From ZC4RG35 sp036375695 (GTDB taxonomy: Bacteria > Actinomycetota > Acidimicrobiia > Spongiisociales > ZC4RG35): 64,000 nt of DNA. The notes under the pieces were generated by a model, which made no database searches, had not been told where the DNA came from, and worked only from the letters and a program-made list of their open reading frames with translations. Below are positions 49,333 through 57,202 of this stretch, piece after piece. How positions within the stretch are numbered: the first letter of the stretch is position 1; each line of letters opens with the position of its first letter. The stretch covers positions 1-64,000 of the forward strand of contig DASVBU010000021.1 in assembly GCA_036375695.1 (NCBI GenBank), given 5' to 3'. The position numbers and the translations under genes are program-made.

Positions 49333-50932
49333 GGATGTCCTTGACCACGAAGAAGTACAGGGGCGCCGCCGACACCAGGATCAGGGCCAAAGCGGCAAAG
49401 CTGGCCTGACTGTAGAAGACCTCGTTGGTTGCGCTCCAGATGCGCACCGGGAGCGTGTCGAACTCCGTGGGACGTAGCAGGAGCGTGGCCGGCAGCTCCT
49501 TCATCACCGACAGGAAGACCAGAGCCGCCCCCGCCAGCGCGGAGCGCCGCATCATCGGGATGGTGACCCGCCGCATCGTCGCCCATTGGCCCATGCCGAG
49601 GCTGCGGGACACCTCCTCCAACGCGGGACCGATCCTCCTCATCCCGCTCTCCACCGCGGCCAGGGCCTGAGGCAGGAACATCGCCAGATAGACGATGATC
49701 AGCAGGGGGATCGTCTGGTAGATGGGGCGGAACCACTGGACGGTGAGGACCAGGAAGGCGAGACCGACAGCCAGGTGGGGAAGCGAGTAGGTGAGCCACG
49801 GGATGCCCTCGAGCACCCGGGTGACCGAGTTGCGGTGCCTGGTGGCGAGGATCCCCAGTGGCACCGCCGCCGCGCCCACCACCAAGGCCGCCACCGCCGA
49901 GAGCCCGATCGACCTCAGTGTCTGCGGCACCACACCGAGAAGGGAGGCACCCTGGGCGATGCCGCGGACCATCCACCACACCATCGTCGAGATCGGCAGG
50001 AGAAGGGCCAGGAGGGCCAGGAGCCCCAGAAACGAGTGGGCCACAACCCGGCCGGCGGGGCTCAGGTTGTGCAGCGAGACCCGACGCGCCGGTCGTGCGC
50101 CGTAGAGGGCGGCCCGGCCCCGGGCCACCTGCTGCAAGACCACCAGGACCAGAGCACCGGACGAGAGCACACCCGCCAGGAAGAGGGCAGGGCCGGGGTC
50201 GAGACGGCCCGCGAACTGGGTGTAGATGGTGCGGGTGAACGTGTCGAACCGGAGCATCGAGACCGCCCCGAACTCGGCGATGACGTAGAGGGCCACGAGC
50301 AGGGCGCCGGAGGCGAGGGCAGGCCGAAGTTGCGGTATGACCACTTTCCGGATGGTGCGCCACCGCCCGGCGCCCAAGCCCCGGGACACGTCCTCCAGAG
50401 CCGGGTCGAGCCGACGTAGCACCGGCACCGCCAGCAGGTGGATGAAGGAGAAGTTCCACAGGCTCAGCGCGGCCCACGCCGCCCAAAAGCCCTGGAACAC
50501 CGGGAGACCCGGGAGGCCGAGCTTCTCGAGGAAAAGGGTGAGGGTGCCCCCGTTTCCCGATGCCGACAGCATCGCCAGGGCGCCGACATAGGAAGGGATG
50601 ACCAGGGGCAAGGTCATCAACGTCGACCAGATCCGGGAGCCACCGAGATCGGTCCGGGTCGTCAGCCAGGCGGTGGTCAGACCGAGCGCCAACGTGGTGG
50701 CGGTCACGGTCACCGTGAGCAGACCCGTCGAGACCGCCAGTTCCCGGAGCCTCTCTCCGGTGAAGCCGCCGGCGTCGAACCCGCCCGGTCGCAGCACCAC
50801 CCACAGGAGGTAGACGATGGGGATCGCCGCCGGGAGGACAACGGCGACCCCGGCCACCCAGAGGGCGGCCGGGGCCTCGGGTCGCCTGGTTGTCCCGGCG
50901 GGCGTCGTCAGACGATGGGCGAGTTCGACCAA
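49325..50932 (-). CDS. fbpB: Iron(III) ABC transporter permease, fused two-domain type
   Basis: Predicted 535-residue permease with about twelve helices, two BPD_transp_1 domains in one chain as in FbpB. EAA loops occur in the first half (ALEDVSRGLGAGRWRTIRKVVIPQLRPAL) and second half (ALEEVSRSLGMGQWATMRRVTIPMMRRS). Start TTG 50932 has GAGGA seven bases upstream and follows the fbpA stop by ten bases. It couples to FbpC. Confidence 0.92.
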   Translation of the reverse strand: MVELAHRLTTPAGTTRRPEAPAALWVAGVAVVLPAAIPIVYLLWVVLRPGGFDAGGFTGERLRELAVSTGLLTVTVTATTLALGLTTAWLTTRTDLGGSRIWSTLMTLPLVIPSYVGALAMLSASGNGGTLTLFLEKLGLPGLPVFQGFWAAWAALSLWNFSFIHLLAVPVLRRLDPALEDVSRGLGAGRWRTIRKVVIPQLRPALASGALLVALYVIAEFGAVSMLRFDTFTRTIYTQFAGRLDPGPALFLAGVLSSGALVLVVLQQVARGRAALYGARPARRVSLHNLSPAGRVVAHSFLGLLALLALLLPISTMVWWMVRGIAQGASLLGVVPQTLRSIGLSAVAALVVGAAAVPLGILATRHRNSVTRVLEGIPWLTYSLPHLAVGLAFLVLTVQWFRPIYQTIPLLIIVYLAMFLPQALAAVESGMRRIGPALEEVSRSLGMGQWATMRRVTIPMMRRSALAGAALVFLSVMKELPATLLLRPTEFDTLPVRIWSATNEVFYSQASFAALALILVSAAPLYFFVVKDIHD

Positions 50933-50942
50933 TTCGTCGTCC

Positions 50943-51971
50943 TCAGCTCAGACCGACCTCCGCGATCAGGTCGACGGCGCTGTCCAGGTAGTCGGCCAGA
51001 TCCGAGAGGTTGATGTCGGGGCCCCGCAACTCCGAGAGTGGCTTCTGGCCCTCGGGTGTGAAGTCGCCTTCGATGAGACCGTACTCGTGGAGGTTCTCCG
51101 AGAAGTGCCGCTGGGCGTCCTCGGCGAGCAGGTAGCGGATGAACTCCAGCGCCGCCTCCTTGTTGTCCGAGGGCTCGAGGACACCCACGCCGGTGGCCGC
51201 CACCAGGGCGCCCGGGTCACCGGGGGCCAGGTAGTGGTTCTTGGCGGTGGCCGAGCCCTGGTCGTCGATCAGGCCGAGTAGGTAGTAGTGATTGACCAGC
51301 CCGGCGTCGAGGTCGCCGGCGTCGACGGCCTGGACGATCGGGCCGTTGCTCGGGAAGATCTGGGGGTCGTTGGCGACCATTCCCTCCAGCCACTCCCGCG
51401 TCTTCTCGGTGCCGTCGACCAGTTCCATCGCCGAGACGAAGGCTATGAACGAGGCATTGGTCGGAGCGATGCCGATGCGCCCCTTCCACTTGGGATCGGT
51501 CAGCTCATAGACGCTGGCGGGCAACTCGTCCTCGGAGACCAGCTCCGGGTTGTAGACGAGGACACGGCTCCGGCCGGTGACCCCGACCCAATGCCCATCC
51601 GCGTCGCGGTAATGCTCGGGGACCAGGGAGAGGATGTCCTCGGGGAGCTCGGCGAGCAGCCCCTCGTCACCGATTGCGCCGATCCATGCCGGGTCCTGGG
51701 CCCAGAACACGTCGGCGTCGGTGGTCTCGCCCTCGTTGAGGATCGTCGTGGCGAGGTCACTGGTGCCATCGCCGTAGCGGACCCGGACATCGATGCCGGT
51801 GTCCGCCTCGAACTCCTCGATGATCGGGGTGACGAAGTTCTCGTTCCTGCCCGAGTAGACGGTCAGCGTGCCGGACCCGAGCGTGGTGTCGGTGGACTGC
51901 TCCCCGCAAGCGGCCACCGCGACGACCAGCGCCAGGACGGCGGTCGCCAACCTGGATGTGCTTCGAACCAT
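50943..51971 (-). CDS. fbpA: Iron(III) ABC transporter substrate-binding lipoprotein
   Basis: Predicted 342-residue ferric-iron-type binding protein. Signal peptide VRSTSRLATAVLALVVAVAAC with lipobox Val-Ala-Ala-Cys. LTVYSGRNENFVTPIIEEFEADTGIDVRVRYG is the SBP_bac_8/FbpA start; GRSRVLVYNPELV and the paired tyrosines in NHYYLLGLI are positioned like the iron-coordinating Tyr-Tyr motif of FbpA. Start ATG 51971 is seven bases after the -10. It heads the fbpABC operon and is preceded by a perfect palindrome. Confidence 0.92.
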   Translation of the reverse strand: MVRSTSRLATAVLALVVAVAACGEQSTDTTLGSGTLTVYSGRNENFVTPIIEEFEADTGIDVRVRYGDGTSDLATTILNEGETTDADVFWAQDPAWIGAIGDEGLLAELPEDILSLVPEHYRDADGHWVGVTGRSRVLVYNPELVSEDELPASVYELTDPKWKGRIGIAPTNASFIAFVSAMELVDGTEKTREWLEGMVANDPQIFPSNGPIVQAVDAGDLDAGLVNHYYLLGLIDDQGSATAKNHYLAPGDPGALVAATGVGVLEPSDNKEAALEFIRYLLAEDAQRHFSENLHEYGLIEGDFTPEGQKPLSELRGPDINLSDLADYLDSAVDLIAEVGLS

Positions 51972-51980
51972 GACTCGCAA

Positions 51981-52008
51981 GGTATAAACACTATGGCCAT
52001 AGTGCAAA
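51981..52008 (-). promoter_or_regulatory. fbpA promoter with perfect 16-bp palindrome operator
   Basis: -35 TTTGCA (52008-52003), 16-bp spacer, -10 TATACC (51986-51981); ATG 51971 follows closely, so the mRNA is nearly leaderless. CACTATGGCCATAGTG (51989-52004) is a perfect palindrome filling the spacer. It does not resemble the IdeR/DtxR iron box (TTAGGTTAGGCTAACCTAA type), so the regulator is unknown. Confidence 0.65.
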
Positions 52009-53997
52009 TTACCGGGCGAAGCCGAGCAGGTGGAGCTCGGAGGGGAGAAGTGCCTGCGGCCCGTCCGACAGCGCCTCCTCGGGACGGGGATGGATCTCCA
52101 CCATGAGGCCATGGGCGCCGGCTGCGAGACCCGCCCGGCCCAGGGGGATGACCAGGGGTCGCACCCCGGCTGCGTGCGACGGATCCACGATCACCGGGAG
52201 ATGGGTCAACTGCCGCAGCACCGGCACCGCGGCCACGTCGAGGGTGCTCCTGGTGGCGGTCTCGAAGGTGCGAATGCCTCGCTCGCACAGGATCACCTGG
52301 CGGTTGCCCTCGGCCAGTATGTACTCCGCCGCCTGGAGGAACTCCTCGATGGTGGCGCTCATACCCCGCTTGAGCAGAACAGGTTTGCGCACCTTGCCCA
52401 CGGCCGACAGGAGGGCGAAGTTCTGCATGTTGCGGGTCCCGATCTGGAGGACGTCGGCGACCTCCGCCATCGGCGCCACGTGCTCGGGCGCGAGGACCTC
52501 GGTGACGACGGGGAGCCCGTGGGCCCTTCCCGCCTCGGCGAGCAACTCCAGAGCCTCGAAGCCGAGCCCCTGGAAGCTGTAGGGCGAAGTCCTGGGCTTG
52601 AAACAGCCACCCCTCAGCACGCTTCCTCCCGCCTCCCGCGTCGCCCGGGCGCACTCCATGACCTGCGCCCGGTTCTCCACGGCACAGGGGCCGGCGATGA
52701 GGACCGGGTCGGCATCGCCGCCGATTCGGACGCCCGCCACCTCGACAACGGTGTCCCCCGTACCAGCCCGGCGCGCCAGCTTGGGGACGCCGACGTCGCG
52801 GATCGTCGTCGCCGGCGACTCCTCGGGCACGACTCCGGTGGCCGGAGGCGCCAGGGGTCGCCGCCTGTGAGGCCGGAGGTCGGAGGACGGGTACGACCCG
52901 AGCACGCGCATGAACCGCGCCTTCCGTCCGACGCCCTCGAGCGCCCGGACCACTGCCTCGTCGGACACGTTGCCCTCGAAGTCGAGGATGAACGTCTCCT
53001 CCCAGGGGTCGTCGGGGTTGGGCCGTGACTCCAGCTTGACCAGTGGGATGCCCTCACGGGCGAATTCCGCCAGGACCTCCATGAGGGAGCCGGGCTCGTT
53101 CCCCACCGAGAGGACGATCGTGGTCTTGACGGGGACACCGGGTGTGACATCGATCCGCGCCCTGGAGACCGCCAGGAACCGGGTGAAGTTGTCCGGCCGG
53201 TCGGTGATCGACGGGTGCAGGACGTGGAGACCCCTGGACAACGCGGCCTCCTCCGCGGCCACGGCCGCCACGGACGGGTCGCCGAGCAGGCGGACCTCCT
53301 CGGCGGCGCCCGCCGTGTCCCAGCTGTAGACCACCTCGGCTCCGAGACCGCGCAGGAAGTCGGAGCACTGTGCAACGGCCTGCGGGTGTGCCAGGACGCG
53401 GGCGATGCCATCCAGGCTGGCGCCCGGGAGACCGATGAGCCGATGGGCCACCGGCAACCTGACCTCCCCGGTCACCGCCAGATCGTTGGCGATGAGCAGG
53501 TCGTAGACCTCGACGATGCTCCCCGACGTCGAGTTCTCCACCGGGAGGACCGCCGCGTCCGCCCGCCCCTTCCCCACCTCGGCGACGGCGTCGGCGAAGG
53601 TGGTGGTGCCCGCGAACTCGACCCCTTCGTCACCGAAGAGTCGCCGGGCGGCGACGTGACTGAAGGCACCCGGAGCCCCCTGGAAGGTCACTCGTCTCAC
53701 CCTCCCGGCGAGTCGCCGCTCACCCACCAGGTCGAGCTGGACCCGGAGGGAGTCGTCGAGGATCTGCTCCCAGAGACGCACCACCACCCCTGCGTCGAGC
53801 CCGTATTCCCGCGCCACCGCCACCCGCTCGGCGAGGAGACGCTCCTCGCGCTCGGCGTCGTGGAAAGCAAGACCGTTTTGGACCTTCTCTGCGGCGATGT
53901 CGGTCACCAGACGGCGACGCTCGGCGAGCAGCTCGAGGATGCGACGGTCCACGTCGTCGATCCCGGCTCGGTGTGAATCCAATGGTGAAGGGGTCAT
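52009..53997 (-). CDS. Trifunctional chorismate mutase - prephenate dehydratase (ACT) - DAHP synthase
   Basis: Predicted 662 residues with three enzyme modules. AroQ chorismate mutase, about 1-90 (IDDVDRRILELLAERRRLVTDIA, Arg/Lys active-site pattern). Prephenate dehydratase, about 103-280 (FQGAPGAFSHVAA, LPVENSTSGSI, TTTFADAV, NFTRFLAV). An ACT domain, about 290-370, has EPGSLMEVL and the ESRP motif that binds phenylalanine. DAHP synthase, about 405-660, has AGPCAVE, GGCFKPRTSPYSFQG, LLKRGMSATIEEF, LCERGIRTFE and VDPSHAAG, the metal and PEP/E4P residues of the KDO8PS-related type. It thus contains the first step of the shikimate pathway and both committed steps toward phenylpyruvate. No stop or frameshift separates the parts. 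ATG 53997 follows GGGAG. It is controlled by the leader described below and is divergent from tyrA. Confidence 0.95.
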   Translation of the reverse strand: MTPSPLDSHRAGIDDVDRRILELLAERRRLVTDIAAEKVQNGLAFHDAEREERLLAERVAVAREYGLDAGVVVRLWEQILDDSLRVQLDLVGERRLAGRVRRVTFQGAPGAFSHVAARRLFGDEGVEFAGTTTFADAVAEVGKGRADAAVLPVENSTSGSIVEVYDLLIANDLAVTGEVRLPVAHRLIGLPGASLDGIARVLAHPQAVAQCSDFLRGLGAEVVYSWDTAGAAEEVRLLGDPSVAAVAAEEAALSRGLHVLHPSITDRPDNFTRFLAVSRARIDVTPGVPVKTTIVLSVGNEPGSLMEVLAEFAREGIPLVKLESRPNPDDPWEETFILDFEGNVSDEAVVRALEGVGRKARFMRVLGSYPSSDLRPHRRRPLAPPATGVVPEESPATTIRDVGVPKLARRAGTGDTVVEVAGVRIGGDADPVLIAGPCAVENRAQVMECARATREAGGSVLRGGCFKPRTSPYSFQGLGFEALELLAEAGRAHGLPVVTEVLAPEHVAPMAEVADVLQIGTRNMQNFALLSAVGKVRKPVLLKRGMSATIEEFLQAAEYILAEGNRQVILCERGIRTFETATRSTLDVAAVPVLRQLTHLPVIVDPSHAAGVRPLVIPLGRAGLAAGAHGLMVEIHPRPEEALSDGPQALLPSELHLLGFAR

Positions 53998-54027
53998 GGG
54001 TGTCTCCCGGGGTGATGCCCGCGACGC

Positions 54028-54075
54028 GGGAAATGAAGAGTGAACGAACGATGGAGAAACGGAGGGGTGTGGTGA
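54028..54075 (-). promoter_or_regulatory. C-rich, G-poor tract in the leader (rut-like)
   Basis: Between the leader peptide stop and the fusion gene, 48 bases of transcript contain 22 C and only 3 G in an otherwise G-rich genome. That is the signature of an untranslated Rho-loading site. It includes CCCTCC and TCTCC, which could also pair with the GGGAGA Shine-Dalgarno. Rho action is inference. Confidence 0.5.
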
Positions 54076-54103
54076 TCGGCGCTTACGCGCCGAAATAGGC
54101 GCG
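54076..54103 (-). promoter_or_regulatory. Two mutually exclusive hairpins over the leader peptide's 3' end
   Basis: Hairpin A: CGCGCC (54103-54098) pairs with GGCGCG (54091-54086), loop UAUUUC. Hairpin B: UCGGCGC (54093-54087) pairs with GCGCCGA (54082-54076), loop GUAA containing the leader's stop codon. They share bases 54087-54091, so only one can form. Which forms depends on where the ribosome stands, the classic attenuator arrangement. Confidence 0.65.
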
Positions 54104-54145
54104 GCCGAAATAGCGATAGACGAAGCTATGGCCGAAACGCCTCAT
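54083..54145 (-). CDS. Aromatic leader peptide (Phe/Tyr-rich)
   Basis: A 20-residue ORF, ATG 54145 to TAA 54083, with four Phe (positions 4, 8, 13, 18; all TTC) and three Tyr (10, 12, 17; all TAT), i.e. seven aromatic residues in 20. It precedes the gene for Phe biosynthesis and the shikimate entry step. Clustered codons for the pathway's product are diagnostic of attenuation leaders (compare pheL, trpL). The -10 TATAGT lies exactly six bases before the ATG, so the leader mRNA is leaderless and is translated from its first nucleotides. Too short for gene callers. Expression is not shown by sequence alone. Confidence 0.85.
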   Translation of the reverse strand: MRRFGHSFVYRYFGRAYFGA

Positions 54146-54151
54146 GAAGTC

Positions 54152-54180
54152 ACTATAGCCCCGATCTCCCATGGTGTCTC
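54152..54180 (-). promoter_or_regulatory. Promoter of the aromatic leader
   Basis: -35 GAGACA (54180-54175), 17-bp spacer, -10 TATAGT (54157-54152), then six bases and the leader ATG. It partly faces the tyrA -10 at 54186-54191, so the two divergent promoters are almost back to back. Confidence 0.7.
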
Positions 54181-54185
54181 GGGCC

Positions 54186-54191
54186 TAACCT
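54186..54191 (+). promoter_or_regulatory. -10 element TAACCT, leaderless start of tyrA
   Basis: TAACCT, seven bases, then TTG 54199; no Shine-Dalgarno. Confidence 0.55.
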
Positions 54192-54198
54192 CGCCCGG

Positions 54199-55218
54199 TT
54201 GACGGGAACGGCTCTCATCTCCGGAACCGGCCTGATCGGCACATCGATCGGGCTCGGGCTGCGCTCCGCGGGCTGGCAGGTCGTCGGCTGGGACCCAGAT
54301 CCCGCCACTACCGCGGAGGCGCGGCGTCGCGGCGCGCTCGACCGGGTCACGGATCACCCGGAGGATCACTCGGGCATCGATCTCGTCGTCCTCGCCGGCC
54401 CTCTACCAGCGATCGTGGCCACGCTGAGGAGCCTGCGAAGCGGCGCTCTGATCACCGACGTCGCCGGTGTCAAGACCCCCGTCGTGGAGGCCGCCGCCAA
54501 CCTCCCCCGGTTCGTCGGTGGTCATCCCATGGCGGGCGGAGCCACCCGCGGCCCGGACCTCGCCTCTGCCCACCTCTTCCACGGAGCTGCCTGGGTGCTG
54601 ACCACGGACGGAGCCTCGGAGGGTGACCTGGAGACCATCGAGGAGGTGGTCCGGACGCTGGGCGCAAACCCGCTGCGGATGACCGCCGACGAGCACGACT
54701 CGGCCGTCGCCCGGGTCAGCCATCTCCCCCATCTCCTCGCCGGGGCGCTGGTCAGGATCGCGGCGAGGCGGGAGGCGATGGGTCTGGCCGGAGGTGGCTT
54801 CCGCGACCTGACCCGCGTCGCCGCGTCCGACACGTCGTGGTGGCCGGACGTCCTCCAGGCAAACGCCACCGAGGTGGCTGACGCCATCTCGGAGCTGCAG
54901 GCGGACCTGGAGGGGGCCCGGGCACGGCTCCTCGCCGGCGACAAGGTCGCCATCACCGGGTCGCTCGAGGAGGCGCGGGCCATCCGATCCTCGCTCGGCG
55001 AGCACCATGCCCAGATCCGGGTCATCCTCATCGATCGTCCGGGAGAGTTGGCGCGGGTGGGACATGCCCTGGAGGCGAGCCACGCGGACGTGCGGGACAT
55101 CCAGCTCCGTCATGGGGAGCACGGGGGTGGCGGCGTCCTCACCATCTCGGTCACGCCGCGGTCGGCCCGGGCACTGCGTGAGGCGCTGGAGGCCGAGGGC
55201 TTCACCCTCGAAGTCTGA
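54199..55218 (+). CDS. tyrA: Prephenate dehydrogenase with C-terminal ACT domain
   Basis: Predicted 339-residue NAD(P)-dependent prephenate dehydrogenase of tyrosine synthesis. Rossmann start ALISGTGLIGTSIGLGLRSAGW, VGWDPDPATTAEARRRGA, the prephenate-binding GGHPMAG motif (about 108), a helical dimerization domain (about 150-260; RVSHLPHLLAGALV, FRDLTRVAASD) and an ACT-like regulatory domain (about 270-339; VILIDRPGELARVGHAL, DIQLRH). Start TTG 54199 is the first codon of the frame and is seven bases from the -10. It is divergent from the trifunctional fusion, so the shikimate entry, Phe and Tyr branches are adjacent. Confidence 0.93.
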   Translation: MTGTALISGTGLIGTSIGLGLRSAGWQVVGWDPDPATTAEARRRGALDRVTDHPEDHSGIDLVVLAGPLPAIVATLRSLRSGALITDVAGVKTPVVEAAANLPRFVGGHPMAGGATRGPDLASAHLFHGAAWVLTTDGASEGDLETIEEVVRTLGANPLRMTADEHDSAVARVSHLPHLLAGALVRIAARREAMGLAGGGFRDLTRVAASDTSWWPDVLQANATEVADAISELQADLEGARARLLAGDKVAITGSLEEARAIRSSLGEHHAQIRVILIDRPGELARVGHALEASHADVRDIQLRHGEHGGGGVLTISVTPRSARALREALEAEGFTLEV

Positions 55219-55241
55219 GACCCCACATAGAGTCGTCGCCA

Positions 55242-55544
55242 ATGCAGCCGTGGATCAGGGATGCCGATGGGGGCGCCGAGTTGCTGATCCACGTCCAGCC
55301 GGGGGCCCGAAGATCCGGTGTCGCCGGGACCCATGGGGACGCGCTGAAGATCGCGGTACGGGAGAAGGCCACGGGCGGTGCGGCCAACCGCGCCGTCTGC
55401 GAACTCGTCGCCGACCTGCTCGAGGTCCCTCGTTCCACCGTGGAGCTGGTGTCCGGGCACCGCAGTCGTCGCAAACGCCTCCGTGTCGGCGGGGTGGATG
55501 CGACCAGCGTCGAGGCCGCGATCTCGGGCCTCGTGGCCGATTGA
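55242..55544 (+). CDS. DUF167 (UPF0235/YggU) family protein
   Basis: Predicted 100-residue DUF167 protein: LLIHVQPGARRSGVAGTHGDALKIAVREKATGGAANRAVCELVADLLEVPRSTVELVSGHRSRRKRLRV follows the family pattern (VQPxA...G, PAxxGxAN, GxxSRxK). Function unknown; usually encoded near division or proline genes. ATG 55242 is eight bases after TAGAGT (55228-55233). After it lies a 108-base spacer carrying the livK promoter (TACACT, 55586-55591). Confidence 0.88.
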   Translation: MQPWIRDADGGAELLIHVQPGARRSGVAGTHGDALKIAVREKATGGAANRAVCELVADLLEVPRSTVELVSGHRSRRKRLRVGGVDATSVEAAISGLVAD

Positions 55545-55652
55545 GGCCATTTCGGCTTTTTGCTCCCTCCCAAACGCCCCATGGTTACACTCCCCCGAAT
55601 CGGTGGCGGGTTCGCTCGCGCACCGAGCAATCAAATGGAGGAAAAGGAAGAC

Positions 55653-57038
55653 ATGAGTCGCAATTTCAGATCGCGACACCTGCTGATCCTGACGGTGGTC
55701 CTCGCCTTCATCGTTGCCGCATGTGGCAATGGTGGCGAGGGGACGACGACCACCACCGGAGGTGGGGACACGACCACCACCGAAGGTGGGATGACGACCA
55801 CCACGGAAGGCGGCGGGGGTCCCGAAGACGACCCGCTCGGTGTCTGGGAGATCGCCCCTGGCGAGGCCATCCAGATCCGGGCGCTCCAGTCCCAGACCGG
55901 TGACGCCGGGCCCCTGGGCATCGACCAGATCCGGGGCGTCCAGCTCGCCATCGCCGACTTCGGTCCGGTGGCCGGCGAGTGGGAAGTCGACCTCGGCACA
56001 CCCGAGGACGACCTGTGCAACGCCGAAGGCGGCCAGGCCGGCGCCCAGGCCATCGTGGCCCAGGAGAACGTGATCGCCGTGATCGGCACCACCTGCTCCG
56101 GAGCCGCGTACGCCGCGGCCCCGGTCATCACGGGTGCCAACATGGTGATGTTCTCGGGCTCGAACACGGCTCCGAACCTGACCTCTGACCTGCAGGGCAA
56201 TGCGGGCGAGCAGCACTTCGAGGGCTACTACCGCACGGCCCACAACGACCTGTTCCAGGGCGCCGCGGTGGCCAGCTTCGTGTTCAACGACCTGGGTCTG
56301 ACCCGTGCGGTCGCCATCCATGACGGCGACCCCTACACGGAGGGTCTCGTCGACGCCTTCATCGCGGCGTTCGAGACTCTCGGCGGCGAAGTCCCGCTGA
56401 AGACGGCCACGACCGGCCAGCAGGGCCAGGATCAGACGGCGCTCCTCTCCGAGGTCGCCGCTGCCGAGCCCGAGGTCGTGTTCTTCCCGATCTTCCCGCA
56501 GACGGGTGGCCCGGAGATCATCCAGCAGAAGGACGGCGTCGCCGGCCTCGAGGACGTGATCTGGATCGGTGCTGACGGCCTGTTCGTCAACAGCTTCATC
56601 ACCATCCCGCAGTCCGTGGGCATGTACTTCTCCGGTCCGGACCTCGACTTCGGTGGCAACACCAGCGCCACTGGTAAGACCTACCAGGAGATGGTGGATG
56701 CCTATGTCGCCGAGTTCGGTGAGGAGCCCACTGCTCCGTTCCACGCCCACACCTACGACGCCACCGTGCTGGTGCTCACCGCCATCCAGGAGGTGGGTGT
56801 CGTCGGTGACGACGGCGTGCTGCGGATCGGCAAGCAGGCCCTGCGCGACTACCTGAACAACGTCTCGGACTTCGACGGTCTGATCGGCAAGATCACCTGC
56901 GACGAGTTCGGTGACTGCGGTAGCCAGCGGGTCCAGGTCGCCCACCACGACGACGCCGCCGTGGACAACATCGCCGACGTGGAGGTCGTCGCTCAGTACG
57001 CACGTGCTGACCTGATCGATCTCATCACCGGCGGCTGA
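55653..57038 (+). CDS. livK: Branched-chain amino acid-type ABC substrate-binding lipoprotein
   Basis: Predicted 461-residue cluster B binding protein. Signal peptide SRNFRSRHLLILTVVLAFIVAAC with lipobox Val-Ala-Ala-Cys, a Thr/Gly-rich linker (about 28-60), then the LivK-type fold (GPLGIDQIRGVQLAI, GTTCSGAAYAAAPVI, FFPIFPQTGGPEII, FHAHTYDATVLVLTAI). ATG 55653 has GGAGGAAAAGGAAG upstream; the earlier frame start is unsupported. A strong terminator follows, so it can be expressed above the permeases. The ligand need not be a branched-chain amino acid; aromatic or fatty acids are alternatives given the operon's CoA ligase. Confidence 0.9.
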   Translation: MSRNFRSRHLLILTVVLAFIVAACGNGGEGTTTTTGGGDTTTTEGGMTTTTEGGGGPEDDPLGVWEIAPGEAIQIRALQSQTGDAGPLGIDQIRGVQLAIADFGPVAGEWEVDLGTPEDDLCNAEGGQAGAQAIVAQENVIAVIGTTCSGAAYAAAPVITGANMVMFSGSNTAPNLTSDLQGNAGEQHFEGYYRTAHNDLFQGAAVASFVFNDLGLTRAVAIHDGDPYTEGLVDAFIAAFETLGGEVPLKTATTGQQGQDQTALLSEVAAAEPEVVFFPIFPQTGGPEIIQQKDGVAGLEDVIWIGADGLFVNSFITIPQSVGMYFSGPDLDFGGNTSATGKTYQEMVDAYVAEFGEEPTAPFHAHTYDATVLVLTAIQEVGVVGDDGVLRIGKQALRDYLNNVSDFDGLIGKITCDEFGDCGSQRVQVAHHDDAAVDNIADVEVVAQYARADLIDLITGG

Positions 57039-57059
57039 TCCCGACGGATCCAACGATCT

Positions 57060-57091
57060 GAAAGGGGCCCGGCTCGAGCCGGGCCCCTTTC
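57060..57091. terminator. Perfect palindromic terminator after livK
   Basis: GAAAGGGGCCCGGCTC and its exact complement form a 32-base palindrome, followed by TTTCTC: an intrinsic terminator, usable in both directions. The remaining spacer to 57202 contains a possible -10 TATCGT (57164-57169) for the permease genes. Confidence 0.85.
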
Positions 57092-57202
57092 TCACGCCCC
57101 GAAACCGGTTCACCCGTTGGGCGAATCCCTCGATCCGATACGACATGGGCGAAGTCAGTCCGCTATCGTGCCGCAACCTCCAAGGCGCGGACTGGAGTTC
57201 AC

